Shown one piece after another: positions 42,926 to 54,587 of a stretch of 64,000 nt of DNA. The stretch lies in assembly GCF_943734655.1 (NCBI RefSeq), contig NC_071355.1, forward strand, positions 78,319,449 through 78,383,448, in the 5' to 3' direction. The translations under genes and the position numbers were made by a program. Source of the DNA: Sabethes cyaneus (Eukaryota; Arthropoda; Insecta; Diptera; Culicidae). The notes under the pieces were generated by a model. That model was not told where the DNA came from. It did no database searches and worked only from the letters and a program-made list of their open reading frames with translations. Positions within the stretch are counted from its first letter, which is position 1; the number at the start of each line of letters is the position of its first letter.

Positions 42926-44862
42926 TCCGAACTGATAACAGTGTAGACAGTGAAGGTCGAGGTTGCAGCCGTCCAGGAAGTGCGATAGCCGAACCCGGGA
43001 GAACGCGAATTCCGCGCAGTAGATCCTATTGCGGACACGACATTCAAGTACCACATTTATACTGCAGTGGCGGCAATAAAGCAGAGCGTGGTGTCGGATT
43101 CGTATTGCATGGAGAACAAATGAAGCGCGTCATTAGGTGCAGGCCCATCAATGACCTTCTATGCGTGTTGAGGATTAATGGCAAATTCTTTAACAACACT
43201 CATACATAAATGTGTACGCTCCGACGAACGACAAACCCGATGACGCAAAAGAGGCGTTCTATGATCTTCTCGACAGGATATATGGAGAGTGCCCAACATG
43301 ATATAAAGATAGTCATCGGGGATACAAATACACAGATCGGACGAAGAAGAATTCTTTCGTCCCGTTATTGGTAGAGAAAGTTTCCTTCCTGCCACAAACA
43401 ACAATGACCTGCGGCTGATCAACTTCGCTGCAACCAGAGGCATGGTTATCTGTAGTACCAATTTTGCACGATGGAACATTAGGAAGCACACCTGGAAACA
43501 CCCTAATGGAGAAGCCTGCTCTCAGATCGACCACGTTCTGGTTGATGACCGACACTTTTCTGATGTCACAGACGTGCGATCCTTCCGGTGACCAAATGTT
43601 GACTCGGACCACTGTCTCGTAGTAAGCAAGATTCGCGCCCGGTTCTCCAACGTATTCAAATCGAAACCAACGAGAAAGACACGACTGAACATTCGGTGGT
43701 TATCAGTGAAAGGAGTTGCTTCAGAGTACTCTCGGAGGACAAATGAGCGGATCGGTGAACAACTCGTAGAGAACCTGAACGAACAGTGGAGGCACTTTCA
43801 CGACGCGATCAGTACTACAGCGCGAGAAGTGTTAGGTACTATTGCTGCAAACACTTCCAGTGAGTAGTTTGACGCAGATTGCCAGCGAGTGACTGATGAG
43901 AAGAATCGAAGCAGAAGTCACATATTAGCTACAACTGTGACATGCCAAAGCAGAGAGCGATACCAAGATGCTAGAGCTATCGAAAAGAGATTTCATCGTC
44001 TTTAGAAACGCCAGCACTGGGATCGCGTTCTTGCGAAGGTGTAGAAGGTGGCGAAGGTGGTTGCTTCGAAGGGTACGTTACGAGAAGCTTCTTTAATACG
44101 ATCAACGGAATCAAGAACCGGGCCGTGCCAACTCCTGTTATGTGCAACAACGGGAACCTGTTTGTCGAAAGATCGGAGGTGACTAGATGTTGTAAACAAC
44201 ATTTCGATGCATTGTTGAATTGTGAACTAGATGGAGCAATCAACAGCAACAGGATAACGATTGAGGATGATGGAGACGCCTTGGATTCACCATCTTTGGA
44301 CGAGGTTAGAAAAGCAACAATATGGCTGAAAAACGGCAAAGCAGCTGGAATGGACGGCATCCCCGCCGAACTTTGGAAAGTCGGGAGCGAACGGCTGTAT
44401 TGTGCAATCTATCAGGTTATACTAAAGGTATGAACTGAGGAGAAATTACCTACGGACTGGTTAGAAGGTCTCATATGCGCTATTTACGAAAAGGGCCATC
44501 GACTCGAATGCAGTAATCATCGAGGCATTACTCTCCTCAATTCTGCATACAAAATTGTCTCCCGCATCTTGTTTTTCAGACTGAGGCCGTTGCAGGAAAC
44601 TTTTGTTGGCGAATACTAGTGCAGTTTTCGAGAGGGACGCTCCACGACGGACCAAATGTTCACCTTGCGACAGATTCTCGATAAATTACGCGAATTCAAC
44701 TTGCAGACTCACCATTTGTTTATAGACTTCAGGGCGGCGTACGATTCAGTTAAACGAAATGAGCTGTGGCAGATTATGCTTGAGCATGGTTTTCCAACAA
44801 AACTGAAAAGGCTGATACGTGCTACTCTTGATGGTTCAAAATTGCTACTCTTGATGGTTTAA
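42926..44862 (+). pseudogene. RTE-A endonuclease, connector and RT fingers (5' part of a split element)
   Basis: This is the longest RTE-A copy. The endonuclease region shows RGVGFVLHGEQM (43089-43124), IVIGDTNTQIGR (43308-43342, the GD.N nuclease motif), CSQIDHVLVDDRHFSDVTDV (43519-43578) and SDHCLVV (43604-43624, catalytic histidine). The connector holds RTKNR..RERYQDARAIEKRF. The RT fingers hold KATIWLKNGKAAGMDGIPAE (44308-44367), EGLICAIYEKGHRLECSNH, and TDQMFTLRQILDKLREFNL then IDFRAAYDSVKRNEL (44649-44766, motif A). At least six frameshifts or stops. It breaks at RATLDGSK (44862) and resumes at 46488. Confidence 0.85.
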
Positions 44863-46487
44863 TGAAAGGCTGTCTGACACAGAACTATCTACTGCACTAG
44901 AAAGCGTTCCCAATCTCGGCGACTCTCTCAATAACCTAACTATTGACAAATGCTATGACTAGGCTGGCCGCTCTGAAGTTAAAAAGCTCTTCCTCCGGTG
45001 GTCCGGACGGCATACCTTCAACCTTTTTGAAGAACTGTATTGAAGCCTTAGTAGCCCCAATCCGTCGTCTGTTTAGCTTATCGATTAGCTCAGGTGTATT
45101 TCCTTCTGCCTGAAAATCCGCTTATATGTTTCCAGTTCATAAGAAGGGTAATAAAAGAAACGTGGACAATTGCTAAGGAATCTCCGCCTTATGTGCATTA
45201 TCAAAACTCTTCGAGCTCGTCGTGATCGCACCAATTTCCACGTTCGTCCAGCAGTATTTGGCCGATGAACAACACGGATTCATGCCCAAGCGCTCAACGA
45301 CCACCAATCTACTAACACTCACTTCCCACATAATGGACTGCTTCGACGACCGTTCTCAGGCAGACATCATCTAGACGGACCGCTCTGCTGCCTTTGATAA
45401 GCTGAATCATCAAATCGCTAACGCTAAGCTGGATAAACTCGGCATTGGAGGGCCACTGCTCCAGTGGTTTAAACCGTATCTGTCGAATCGTCTCGTTAAT
45501 GTATCTATTGACGGGTCCACTTCACAGGCTTTCACCGACTTCTCTAGAATTCCGCAAGGTAGCCATCTTGGCCCTTTGGTTTTCCTTATCTATTTTAACG
45601 ACGTCAACATGACGCTCAAAGGTCCTCGGTTTGCGTTTTCCGACGACTTAAAACTGGTCGCAAAAGTAAATGACTCGTCTGATACTCTCGCACTCCAGGA
45701 CCAGCAGTCGAAATTTGCCGAATGGTGGGAAAACAATCGTCTAATATTGAACCCCGATAAGTGTGTTCTCCATATGATGTTCTCCAGAAAGTTGAATCCA
45801 ATAATCTTCGAATACCGACTGTCAAGCATATCTTTACGACGTGTAGATTGTGTCAAAGATCTCGGAGTACTACTCGACGCCAAACTGATCTTCAAACAAC
45901 ACGTTTCTTTCGTTGTCGACAAGGCCTGCGGGAATTTGGGATTCATCATGCGTATCGCCAAAAACTTCAATGATATTTACTGCTTGAAATCACTCTACTG
46001 TGCGTTAGTTCGTTTTAATCTTGAATACTGCGCACCCGTATGAAGCCCGTATTTAAATTCGGAGGTTCGTTCGCTTTGCGCTCCGACGGCTACCGTGGAA
46101 CGACCCGATCAGACTACCAAGTTACGAACAGCGCTGCAGACTAATCAACCTGGACTCTCTGCAAAGACGTCGGGACGTAATCAAAGCTGTTTTTATATCA
46201 AATGTTTTGACGTCCCGGATCCACTGCCCTTGGATACTTGAGAGAATCGACATTTCAGCTCCGCCTCGCTTAACACGGAGCAATTCATTTTTACGTATAC
46301 CACACAGAAAAACCAGCCGCACCCTTAGCACTATAACTGGTTTACAACGCAATTTCAACCGTTTTGTATCCTGTTTTGATTTTGTTGTTAGCCGTAACGT
46401 ACTGAAATCTCGCTTTAGAACATTAGCTAGAAGTTTTTATTAGTAATTATGATCCAGAAATCTGTTGACTTTTTTAACAAATAACTA
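44863..46487 (+). pseudogene. Jockey-superfamily RT (copy J3) inserted in RTE-A
   Basis: In order: SSGGPDGIPS-like block (44990-45020), FPVHKKGNKRNVDNC.GISAL (45129-45190), KLFELVVIAP (45208-45237), EQHGFMPKRSTTTNLLTLTS (45269-45328), TDRSAAFDKLNHQIA (motif A, 45378-45420) and RIPQGSHLGPLVFLIYFNDV (motif B, 45548-45607). Motif C is mutated: FAFSDDLKLVAKV (45628-45666) has FSDD for YADD. VDCVKDLGVLLDAKLIFKQH (45843-45902) and YCLKSLYCALVRFNLEYCAP then V follow to 46041, and a C-terminus to about 46430. The 155-codon frame 45576-46043 is the largest intact piece. Flanking RTE-A rejoins cleanly, so J3 is younger than RTE-A here. Confidence 0.85.
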
Positions 46488-46940
46488 AAAAAAAGCAAGC
46501 GTCAGGATAACGGGTGAGACATCGAACTCGTTTATGGCGTTAAATGGTTTGAAGCAAGGTGACGGATTATCGAATTTGCTGCTCAACATCGCATTGGAAT
46601 GTGCCATTCGAAGGGCAGACGTGCAGAGAACCGTAGAACTGTGGTGTGGAAGAAGCGTACACGCATCTTGAGGAGGAAGCTGGGAGGACAGGGCTTATCA
46701 TAAATTCTACCAAAATACAATATATGGTGGCTGGTAGAGAGCGTGGTAGCCCTTCGAGTGTTGGAGCTACGGTGGTGATAGATGGAGATACTTTTGAAGT
46801 GGTCGACGAATTTGTTTACCTTGATACGTTAGTGACATGTGACAACGATGTGAGCCGTGAAGTAAAAAGGCGGATAGCGGCTGCCAACACGGCATTCTAC
46901 GGACTACGTAACTGCGTACAAAATTCGCGCTCTATAAGAT
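46488..46940 (+). pseudogene. RTE-A palm and thumb (3' part of the J3-split element)
   Basis: ASVRITGETSNSFMALNGLK then QGDGLSNLLLNIALECAIRR (46495-46614) is RTE-A motif B and beyond. EEAGRTGLIINSTKIQYMVA (46670-46729), VIDGDTFEVVDEFVYLDTLV (46775-46834) and EVKRRIAAANTAFYGLR follow. The catalytic YADD segment between 46614 and 46650 is deleted. The sequence jumps near 46940 into an earlier RT region. Confidence 0.8.
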
Positions 46941-47275
46941 TGATTGGAAGGTCTCATATGCCCGATTTACATAAAGAGTCAACTTAAAAGCAGCGCACAT
47001 CGAGGTATTACCGTCCTCAACATGGCGTACACAATTTTCTCGTACATTTTATTCCATAGGCTGAGCCGCCACCGGAAACTTTTGCTGAAGAAACCAATTT
47101 GCATTTCTAACGGGACTAATTTTTAAAATTCAGCTTGCAGATCCTCCATGTGTCTACAAACTTTCAGGCAGTATACGATACAGCAAAACGAAATAAGTTA
47201 TGGCAAACTATGATTGAACATGGTTTCACTTGTGACGTTAGACGGTTTCAACCGGAGTAACGTTCCGCATAACAC
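46941..47275 (+). pseudogene. Second RTE-A RT fragment, joined out of order
   Basis: LICPIYIKSQLKSSAHRGIT then VLNMAYTIFSYILFHRLSRH (46949-47070) is a fingers domain that should precede, not follow, the preceding thumb fragment. Decayed palm (47120-47260) follows. This marks a recombination or second insertion. Confidence 0.7.
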
Positions 47276-48095
47276 GAGATCTTGATATATTCGATTGTAT
47301 TCGAATTCTGCCGTCAATACATGGCGGTAGAAGTTTTGCGCAGGCTACAAAGGCCTGGCCATGTAACAAAAATGCCGGTTAAAGACAGCAGAATTCAACA
47401 GAGAACCCAAAAAAGACCGACGACTTCAAGGCAGTTCCCGCACCTGTAGGATGCGCGATGTTGATGCAAATGCTGGAATAGCGAGTAGTAACGGCGGACA
47501 ATGATACCAGCCGTGAGATTCGGGGGCGTATTATCAGCGGAAGTCGTGCTTACTAAAGACTTCACAAGCAATTGCGGTCGAGCAGACCCCGTACAAAGTG
47601 CACGCTGTACAAGACGCCTATTACACCGGTTGTTCTCTGCGGGCATGAAACATAGACAATGCTAGAGGTGGACCTGCGAGTGCTCGGAGTTTTCGAAAGA
47701 CGAGAGCTAAGAACGATCTTCGGCGGCGTACAGGAGAACGGAGTATGGAAGCGGAGGATGAACCATGAACTCGCACAGCTCTATGGCGAACCCAGTATCC
47801 AAAAGGTGGCTAAAGCTGGACGGATACGATGGACAGGGCATGTTGCAAAAATGTCGGACAACTACCCTGAAAAGATGGTGTTCGCCTCAAATCTGGTAGA
47901 AACAAGGTGACCAGGAGCGCATCGAGTAAGATGGTTGGACCAGGTGGAGCGAGACCTGGCAAGATCTGGAGAAAGGTAGCCTTCAACCGAGTTACATGGA
48001 GAAACTTTGTTCAACAGGCTTTGTCTTAGGACAGTGAGCCACCTAACGGTGAAGGGGAAGCATAGGATAGCCCCGGAATGCGCAAAAGTGTTTTT
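47276..48095 (+). pseudogene. RTE-A C-terminal third
   Basis: 47340-47460 holds the RPGHVTKMPVKDSRI-type C-terminal scrap also seen antisense at 13660-13935. From 47490, DNDTSREIRGRIISGSRAYY, then KCTLYKTPITPVVLCGHET, and the long frame 47659-47910 with VFERRELRTIFGGVQENGVW, RRMNHELAQLYGEPSIQKVA and GRIRWTGHVAKMSDNYPEKM. It ends with RVRWLDQVERDLAR (47935-47975). It is the best preserved C-terminus of this family in the window. Confidence 0.8.
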
Positions 48096-49698
48096 GCTTG
48101 TGGATCTGCGCAAACCTTTTTGGCCCTCATACAATAGCATTCATTCGACTTTATGTGAAATTCATATAATAATCAAATAGAATTTACTGTAAGTATACCC
48201 ATCCGCAAGGCCTTGAACTAATGGTGACTAAAAAATAAGGGATCAAATGACCCCACGTTGTGCGTGTTACGTTAATATTATTGTCTCCTCTTGCTAAACT
48301 GATCTATTCGCCAGTTTTCCAGTCTAGTCTGGGAGGGCAATGCAGACTTGTTTGTCTAGACTATTATGCTAACTTTATAGACGCATATTGTTTTATAGAA
48401 AGAATAAACAAAAATAAGTATCATGTGATTAGTGTTTGAAACAATGTTTTTTATGTGGTTTTAATCCTGAGGGTCATTCACCAGCAAAGTTTTTATAGTG
48501 CGCTTGTATTTTACAAAAGGGTAGGCAAAGTCAAATTTCGTTTAACATGAAAAGCCGATGTTTATTAAAGGAAACCATATTTTTTACGGTTTTTTGCTTC
48601 TTTAGAGCAATTGATCAGTTAGGGCCTTAAGGTGTGTTTTGCTTTTATTCCTATGTAATCTGGTGTACTGTTTGAATAAATCGGCATAAATCTTGTGTCT
48701 TGAGTCTTGTATTGAATATTTTCTCAATTCACCACGTGCAATGCAATCCATCCGTCGCAAAGGTCACCGCACCGCATTCGCATACGGACCTTAACGAACG
48801 ATCAATAGCGATCGGTCGTTATAATAACCATTATTTTTGCATCATCAAAAGGCCAACCAAACGAAGAAACAATGTTCGCTCATGTGGCCACAGAGAGGCA
48901 GCATAAGTGCGTAGCGGCATATGTGGTGATGACGACCGACGATGAGACGGAGGCCAAGCGCGTGAGCACATCCAATCGATTATTTGTGGCGCATCCTAGC
49001 TACTCGAAAGGCGCAAGAAAACGAACAACAAACAAGTTCAATGATAACCTGTCGCAACACAAATTATTGTAGGTAACTATAATCTTCAGCTTCTTAAGAA
49101 ATTTAAATAGCAAGGCGCAAGGCACATACACTGTTCCTCTTTTATATCTATCTCTTTTGCTGATGAAGCAACTTGTGTTATCTAACGTTTGACTTAAAAA
49201 GAGTTCGGCCTAGAAAAATGAAAAAAATCATTAAAATATTTTCTTACATCGATTTTAAAGAAGTTGACAAAACAGTGTTTATGTGCACAGGCATGAAAGG
49301 GAAACTACCCTCCTGGGTAATGTAGTTTTTTTCGAGAGTCTGTTTTCCAGGTTGTGGGAGCTGCGCAAACAGCAATACATGAAAATTTCAAAATAAGCTC
49401 AATTTAAAAACTCTGTCTAGACTATGTTACATGTACCCATGTTCTATTTCTCTTCAAATCAAACAAATCGGCAAAAGGCTATTCAACTTTCACAAGTAGG
49501 TATCTGAAAGTATCAAGTTAGCGCGGCAAAAAATTCATTTGTCAAACTTATATTTTTGATCGACATAATTATGATTCCGAAAAAAATGTATCGCTACGTT
49601 CTGAAAGGAGTTTATTTCAATTGCAAACAAAATAAACGAGGTAATTTCATAAAACATATTTTATTTTGAACAGATATTTGATATTTTATTTTGAACAG
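48096..49698. other. Probable intronic or intergenic DNA upstream of a host exon
   Basis: Two overlapping frames at 48700-49072 (66-68 codons) lie in slightly GC-richer DNA but lack a domain and a usable in-frame donor. At the right edge the 3' splice site is tandemly duplicated: ATATTTTATTTTGAACAG occurs at 49656-49673 and again at 49681-49698. Only the second AG leaves the following frame open. Confidence 0.4.
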
Positions 49699-50156
49699 GA
49701 TGCTCTCATGATGCGTTACTCGCTTACGTTCACCTGAAAAACAATCAATCCAGTCGAATCGCAGAGATTGAAGATTCCGTCAAAAAAATCACAGCAAAAT
49801 TTCTCAAAAAAAGAATTCTCACCAGAACCGCTTACGGCACCTACAAGCTAAATCAATCGTTCTTTCCTGGAGCATCCAATCCGAACGACCGAGCTGGCGG
49901 ACTGTCCTTTCCGAAAGAAACGTCATCGTCCGATTCCTCATCCAGCTCGGCGCCATCCAGTTCACAATCACGTCAGTCGACTGTCGGGTTTTCCGAACGT
50001 TCAATTAACAACGAAAAATATGACATAGATCCGGCAAGGCCCCGCAGAGACCATTCACCATCATCCAGCGAGGATGAATCTCCCCCGATAAAATTGGCCA
50101 ACCGTAGAGGAAGTTCTGTATCGCTACCGAAGCATCGACGACACGACTTGATATAA
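49699..50156 (+). CDS. Candidate host terminal exon: winged-helix (H15-like) end plus Ser-rich tail
   Basis: An open frame of 151 codons plus stop (TAA 50154-50156) with no in-frame ATG. It follows a splice acceptor (TTTTATTTTGAACAG) and enters in a split codon: a preceding exon ending in G would give Gly. The first ~50 residues, beginning CSHDALLAYVHLKNNQSSRI and closing FLKKRIL..TAYGTYKLN, have the 'GSS..AI..YI ... LKK.V..G.L....GTYKL' pattern of the linker-histone H15 winged helix, a DNA-binding fold. The remaining ~100 residues are a low-complexity Ser-rich tail with SSSDSSSSS, an acidic SPSSSEDESPP stretch (casein-kinase-like sites) and a basic RRGSSVSLPKHRRHD end. A nuclear, chromatin-associated protein is inferred, not shown. 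The upstream exon is not identified. Confidence 0.65.
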
Positions 50157-50258
50157 GTGAGTTGACCCCGATCGAATATATTGACAGTCAATGACCTTGT
50201 GATTGTTAACCTTCACCCTGGCGGAAGGAGATCTCCATACCGGCAAGATAGAATCGAA

Positions 50259-50268
50259 AATAAATAAA
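50259..50268 (+). terminator. Poly(A) signal (overlapping AATAAA)
   Basis: AATAAATAAA begins about 100 nt after the stop codon of the Ser-rich exon, which fits a normal insect 3' UTR. Confidence 0.55.
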
Positions 50269-50281
50269 TTATCTTTCGTCT

Positions 50282-50446
50282 GACAGCAAACATGCGTACC
50301 GAATGCATTCCCATCTGATAACCGTAAAGAAATTTCCTTCCCTCTTCCCAAGAATTCCTATGAGGATAAATGCGTGGAAGTAAGTTATAATACGTACAGC
50401 ATGTTAGCGTTCAAAGAGTACACAAGTTGCCAGCGGTCTTCCTACT
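50282..50446. other. Short gene-free stretch
   Basis: No further feature is recognised up to the target duplication of the next MITE. Confidence 0.3.
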
Positions 50447-50454
50447 GCCGGGAA

Positions 50455-50773
50455 TAGTGATGTCCGAAATTTTCAATTATTCGATTACCGATTAATCGGC
50501 GAGCGTTGTCTGCACTAATCGATTAATTCAACTATTCGAACTAGTGGTATTCGATTAGAAATATTCGAATACTTTTTTCATTAATTCGATTAATCGAACG
50601 ATTATGAACGATTAGCGGCCATTATTCGGTGATTATTCGCATTCATATTATTTCCTTTGAACTATTCGATTAATTCAATTACTCGTGCTGGCAGTATTCG
50701 ATTAAAAATTATTCGAATATTTTTATAGTTATTCGATTAGTTGAATTAATCGAACGATTAACGGACATCACTA
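50455..50773. mobile_element. hAT-type MITE rich in ATTCGATTAATCG motifs
   Basis: TAGTGATGTCCG and CGGACATCACTA are inverted ends, and GCCGGGAA flanks both sides (50447-50454 and 50774-50781). The 8-bp duplication and TAGNGATG ends indicate the hAT superfamily. The interior repeats the motif ATTCGATTA/TAATCGAA more than ten times in both orientations. No protein is encoded. Confidence 0.88.
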
Positions 50774-50781
50774 GCCGGGAA

Positions 50782-52089
50782 TACAAAACCACAACAGTGA
50801 CACTGATAAGTAAATTTATAGCTTGCGATTGGATGGAATTGCATTGGCAACATGTCTACTACTTACGTGAATTCGCAGTCAAAAGCGTAGGGCATTCCAT
50901 GTGAGTGTCCTTGAAAGCTATCAGCCGGTCATTTCACGACCATCCTAAACGAAACGAATTCAACTCGAAACTGGCTGACAGTTGCATAAGCCGATTGTTC
51001 AGACGTCAGTATAGCGACTGTGCAGCGCAGCGACACAAATGACTAAGCCACCACATCTTGCATCGCGATGATTTGCATCAATTTCATAAGGAGGAGTAAA
51101 AAAATATGCTTCGCATATGCCAGTGCACTATTTTACTACTTGATTTAAGAGTAGATTAGCACTTGAATGGAGTTTTGATTCCTTTGCATTTTCTGTCGTC
51201 TGTAACCGGAAAGTGACTTGAATGTGCTCTGTAACGATCACGAGCCTCCTGATGTACGATTATATCCGGTTTGCAAATGCACTCTTGAATTAAAAGGCAA
51301 TAATCTGGTCACAAACTTCAAGTAATTTAAATCGATTTTATTTGCAGAGAAGCTAAACCAAAGATACCTTTCCAAATATACCTCCTATTTGACATTGAGT
51401 AGGTTATAATTAAAGAGAAGGTTTTCGCGAAGCTGCCATAATTGATCTTTCAAAAGTATAGCATTTCAACGGCAGATTGCAAACTAGTAGTGGCAACTAT
51501 TTAGTGAATTCGTGTGTGAATGTGCAAGATATACCTATCTCAAAATTGTAGGTGCTAATTTTTGGAAGAAATACCCGCTGGACATCATATTTTTTATTAC
51601 ACGGTATAAATCAGAAATCATTCAGCAAATCAATAGTACAGTTTTGACTCATTCTGAGAACGATTCAAAATAAAATGGTCGTTTATATTGCTAACTATCT
51701 GACCAGGCAAACTTAACAGGTCATAGTATTATCTACTGCAATGTTTACATACATAGTAGTACATAATAGTACTAAACGAAATTATTTTCTGCAAAAAAAA
51801 CCTAAGTGTGTGTGTTAAATTTAACCCTCGGATACGTAGTTTCTACCGTGATTTTTTTTCTGTGAGGTCATAGACAAAAATTTTATCTTATAACTGCGCC
51901 GTATCCTGTCAGTTTAAACGTAATTTTCTCTTGCATAACCTTAGATTAACTGCTTCTGCATAATGTAGCACTGAGAGTAGCTCAATCATCCTCCTTTCTT
52001 GACTAACAAGAGATTCAAACTTCTATCAGAACATGTTTCTTGCCCAAGAAATAAACATTTTGTGTTTTAGTTGCAGCGATAATTCTCAT
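50782..52089. other. Gene-free AT-rich stretch
   Basis: No gene, RNA or repeat is recognised. Confidence 0.4.
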
Positions 52090-52445
52090 GTCTGGTTGAA
52101 ATTTGTATTTCATTTGTATGAAAACCCCCCCTTCCAGAGTGGTTAGGGGTCTCGAAATACCATAGAAAAAAATCCTGCCTTTAAAAACCCCCACATGCCA
52201 AATTTAGTTCCATTTGCTTGATTAGTTCTCGAGTTATGCAGAAATTTGTGTTTTATTAGTACGGAAGCCTCCTCTCCCCTCTTCCAGAGGGGAAAGAGTC
52301 TCGAATCTTAAGAACCTTCCCCGGCTCCAAAAACTCTTGTATGCAAACTTTCACGCTGATCAATTCAGTAGTTTGCGAGTCTATACGGTACATACAGACA
52401 GAGAGACAGACAGAAATTCATTTTATTGGTAAAAAGAGGAGTAAT
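52090..52445 (+). mobile_element. Truncated copy of the ~143-bp-repeat element
   Basis: About two units (GAAATTTGTATTTCATTTGT, CCACATGCCAAATTTAGTTC, TTGCTTGATTAGTTCTCGAG) are followed by the 3' signature: CTATACGGTACATACAGACA, a GACA run and GAAATTCATTTTATTGG. It is collinear with the last part of the element at 61254-63505 and lacks its 5' end. Confidence 0.8.
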
Positions 52446-52634
52446 TCTCGTTGAAATGGGGCCACTACTGACACGAAGTCTTGAAACTTTAGTACTTGAT
52501 TGGTTGAAAATGGTTAAAAAATGAGAATTACACCACAGAGAACAGATTAACCCTTACGTCCCCGACATCAAAAATGAAGATACTTTCAGTTACACTTTTG
52601 GCTCTATCTCATCTGATTTTCAATCGATTTTTAT

Positions 52635-54587
52635 TTATTTATTTATTACATTTATTTATTAATCTTTTTTCCATCCAGCCTAGTGGCTTTAATGAACTTA
52701 ATTAGGTAGAATTAAAACTAAAAACAGAACATCTTTTCAGTCTATTGTTAAAAATGCGTGCTGGTTCACCGAACTCAAATAATTCTTCAGCCGTGCTAAA
52801 AGTGCGGACCATGGATGTGATCGGCTCATTTAGCCCATAGGAGGTGCGATGAAAACTGTGCTGTAGTAACGCTGTTGACCTCGTCGGTCTCTGCTGTGCT
52901 CGAAAATTCAATGACGATAGCAGCCATGGGGCATCGAGTTCTCCATTGAGTAATTTTGCTACAAAAGTTGCTTGTTGAATCTTGTGTCGTGTTTCAAGCG
53001 TATCCAAGTTCAACAACCGGCAGCGATCGCCATACGGCGGCAGATTTACGGGGTCGTTCCATGGCAGGTTCCTGAGAGCGAGACGAATAAACCGTTTTTG
53101 TACACGTTCTAGCCGTAGAGTCCAAGATAGATGATAAGGATACCAAACCAAAGAAGCATTTTCGAGGATTGGTCGAACTAGTGCACAATACAGCGATTTT
53201 AGGCAATAAGGCTCCGTAAAGTCTCTAGAGAGCTTATATATAAATCCTAGTTGCCGGTTCGCTTTGGCAACTATCGCAGATCGATGCTGATCGAATGACA
53301 ATTTTTGATCCAAAACCACGCCTAGATCGCTTACTTGGTCTGCCCTTTGTAGTACAACACCATCGATTCTATAGTCAAATATAATAGGGAAACGATTGCG
53401 GTTGTACGTCATGACGACACATTTTGGAATGCTAATCGTAAGACGATTTCGTCTGCACCAGTTAACGAAGCTATCCACAAGTTCTTGTAGGTGCCTGCAA
53501 TCATCAGGTGAACGAACTTCGTAAAACATCTTCAAATCATCCGCATATGCTAACTTGCAACCTGAGTCAAGCATGAGTACAATGTCATTGATATAGAGAA
53601 TAAATAGTAGCGGGCCCAAGTTGCTACCCTGCGGTACACCGGATGCATTGACAAATGGTTCCGATGTATGCGTATCTAATCGTACACGAAGTGTTCTACC
53701 GACCAGATAAGATTGCAGCCAACGGGTCATATCATCAGATACTCCCAGGCGTTTTAATTTACACAACAGGATAACATGATCAATTCGATCGAAAGCAGCT
53801 TTTAGATCGGTGTATATGACATCAACCTGGGCTTTGTTTTCGAGGTGTGTAATGCAAGTCGATGTGAACTCCAGCAAGTTGGTGGTAACTGAGCGGCCGG
53901 GCATAAATCCATGTTGTTCCGGAGAAATATAGTTTTTAATTTGAGTAGAGAACACATTGCCCACAATGATCTCAAAGAGCTTGGATCCGGCCGAAAGGTT
54001 TGTTATACCTCGGTAGTTTCTTACATTGCGCTTATCACCGGTTTTGAACACGGGGATCATAAATGATGTTTTCCATGCACTAGGGAATACACGCTGAGCG
54101 AACGATTTGTTATAAATCAAGCAGAGTGGTTTGGCTAAAGCATCGATACAGCGACAGTATACAGCTGATGGAATACCATCTGGTCCTGGTGAGAACGACT
54201 GTTTTAGTTTTTTTGCGGCCTGGAGCACCATTTCACGAGTTATATAGAATATACCCATATCGATTGCATCAATAGGGACATCGGCAGCAGCACGTTGAGC
54301 CTCGGATGAGGAACAAGTCGAGGTGTTGAATACCGAAGCAAAGTGACGGGCAAACAGCTCACAGGCATCTGCTGAAGAGTGTGCGCTTAAGTCGTCCAGG
54401 CACACATTAAACGGTGTATCCCTACACTTACGCTTAGCGTTTACAAAGCTCCAGAAACTGCGGGGGTTATGCCGAAGATTCGTTTGAACACGGAGAACAT
54501 ATAATTTATACAGCATGGCGTTATGTTTCCGGTATGCTTCGCTGCTTCTACGAAAGGCTCGTTTCGTTTCGACCGTGCGTGTACGAC
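52635..54587 (-). mobile_element. 5'-truncated Jockey-superfamily retrotransposon (copy J4) inserted in the fold-back left arm
   Basis: The block is absent from the otherwise matching right arm. Comparison of the arms gives insertion points near 52634 and 54588. Its 3' end (left side) is a (TAAA)n-like tail, ATTTATTTATTTATTA on the + strand. About 7-10 bases of target are missing and no target duplication is seen. The endonuclease half is absent, so reverse transcription stopped early, as is common for such elements. Confidence 0.88.

Noticed and set aside
48700..49072. Two overlapping short frames as the exon before the Ser-rich exon
   Set aside because: I tested the GTAGGTAACT donor-like site near 49073: one frame has a stop at the join, and the frame that would supply a terminal G contains an upstream stop.
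50124..50351. 75-codon - strand frame
   Set aside because: It overlaps the end and 3' UTR of the better supported + strand exon and has no domain.
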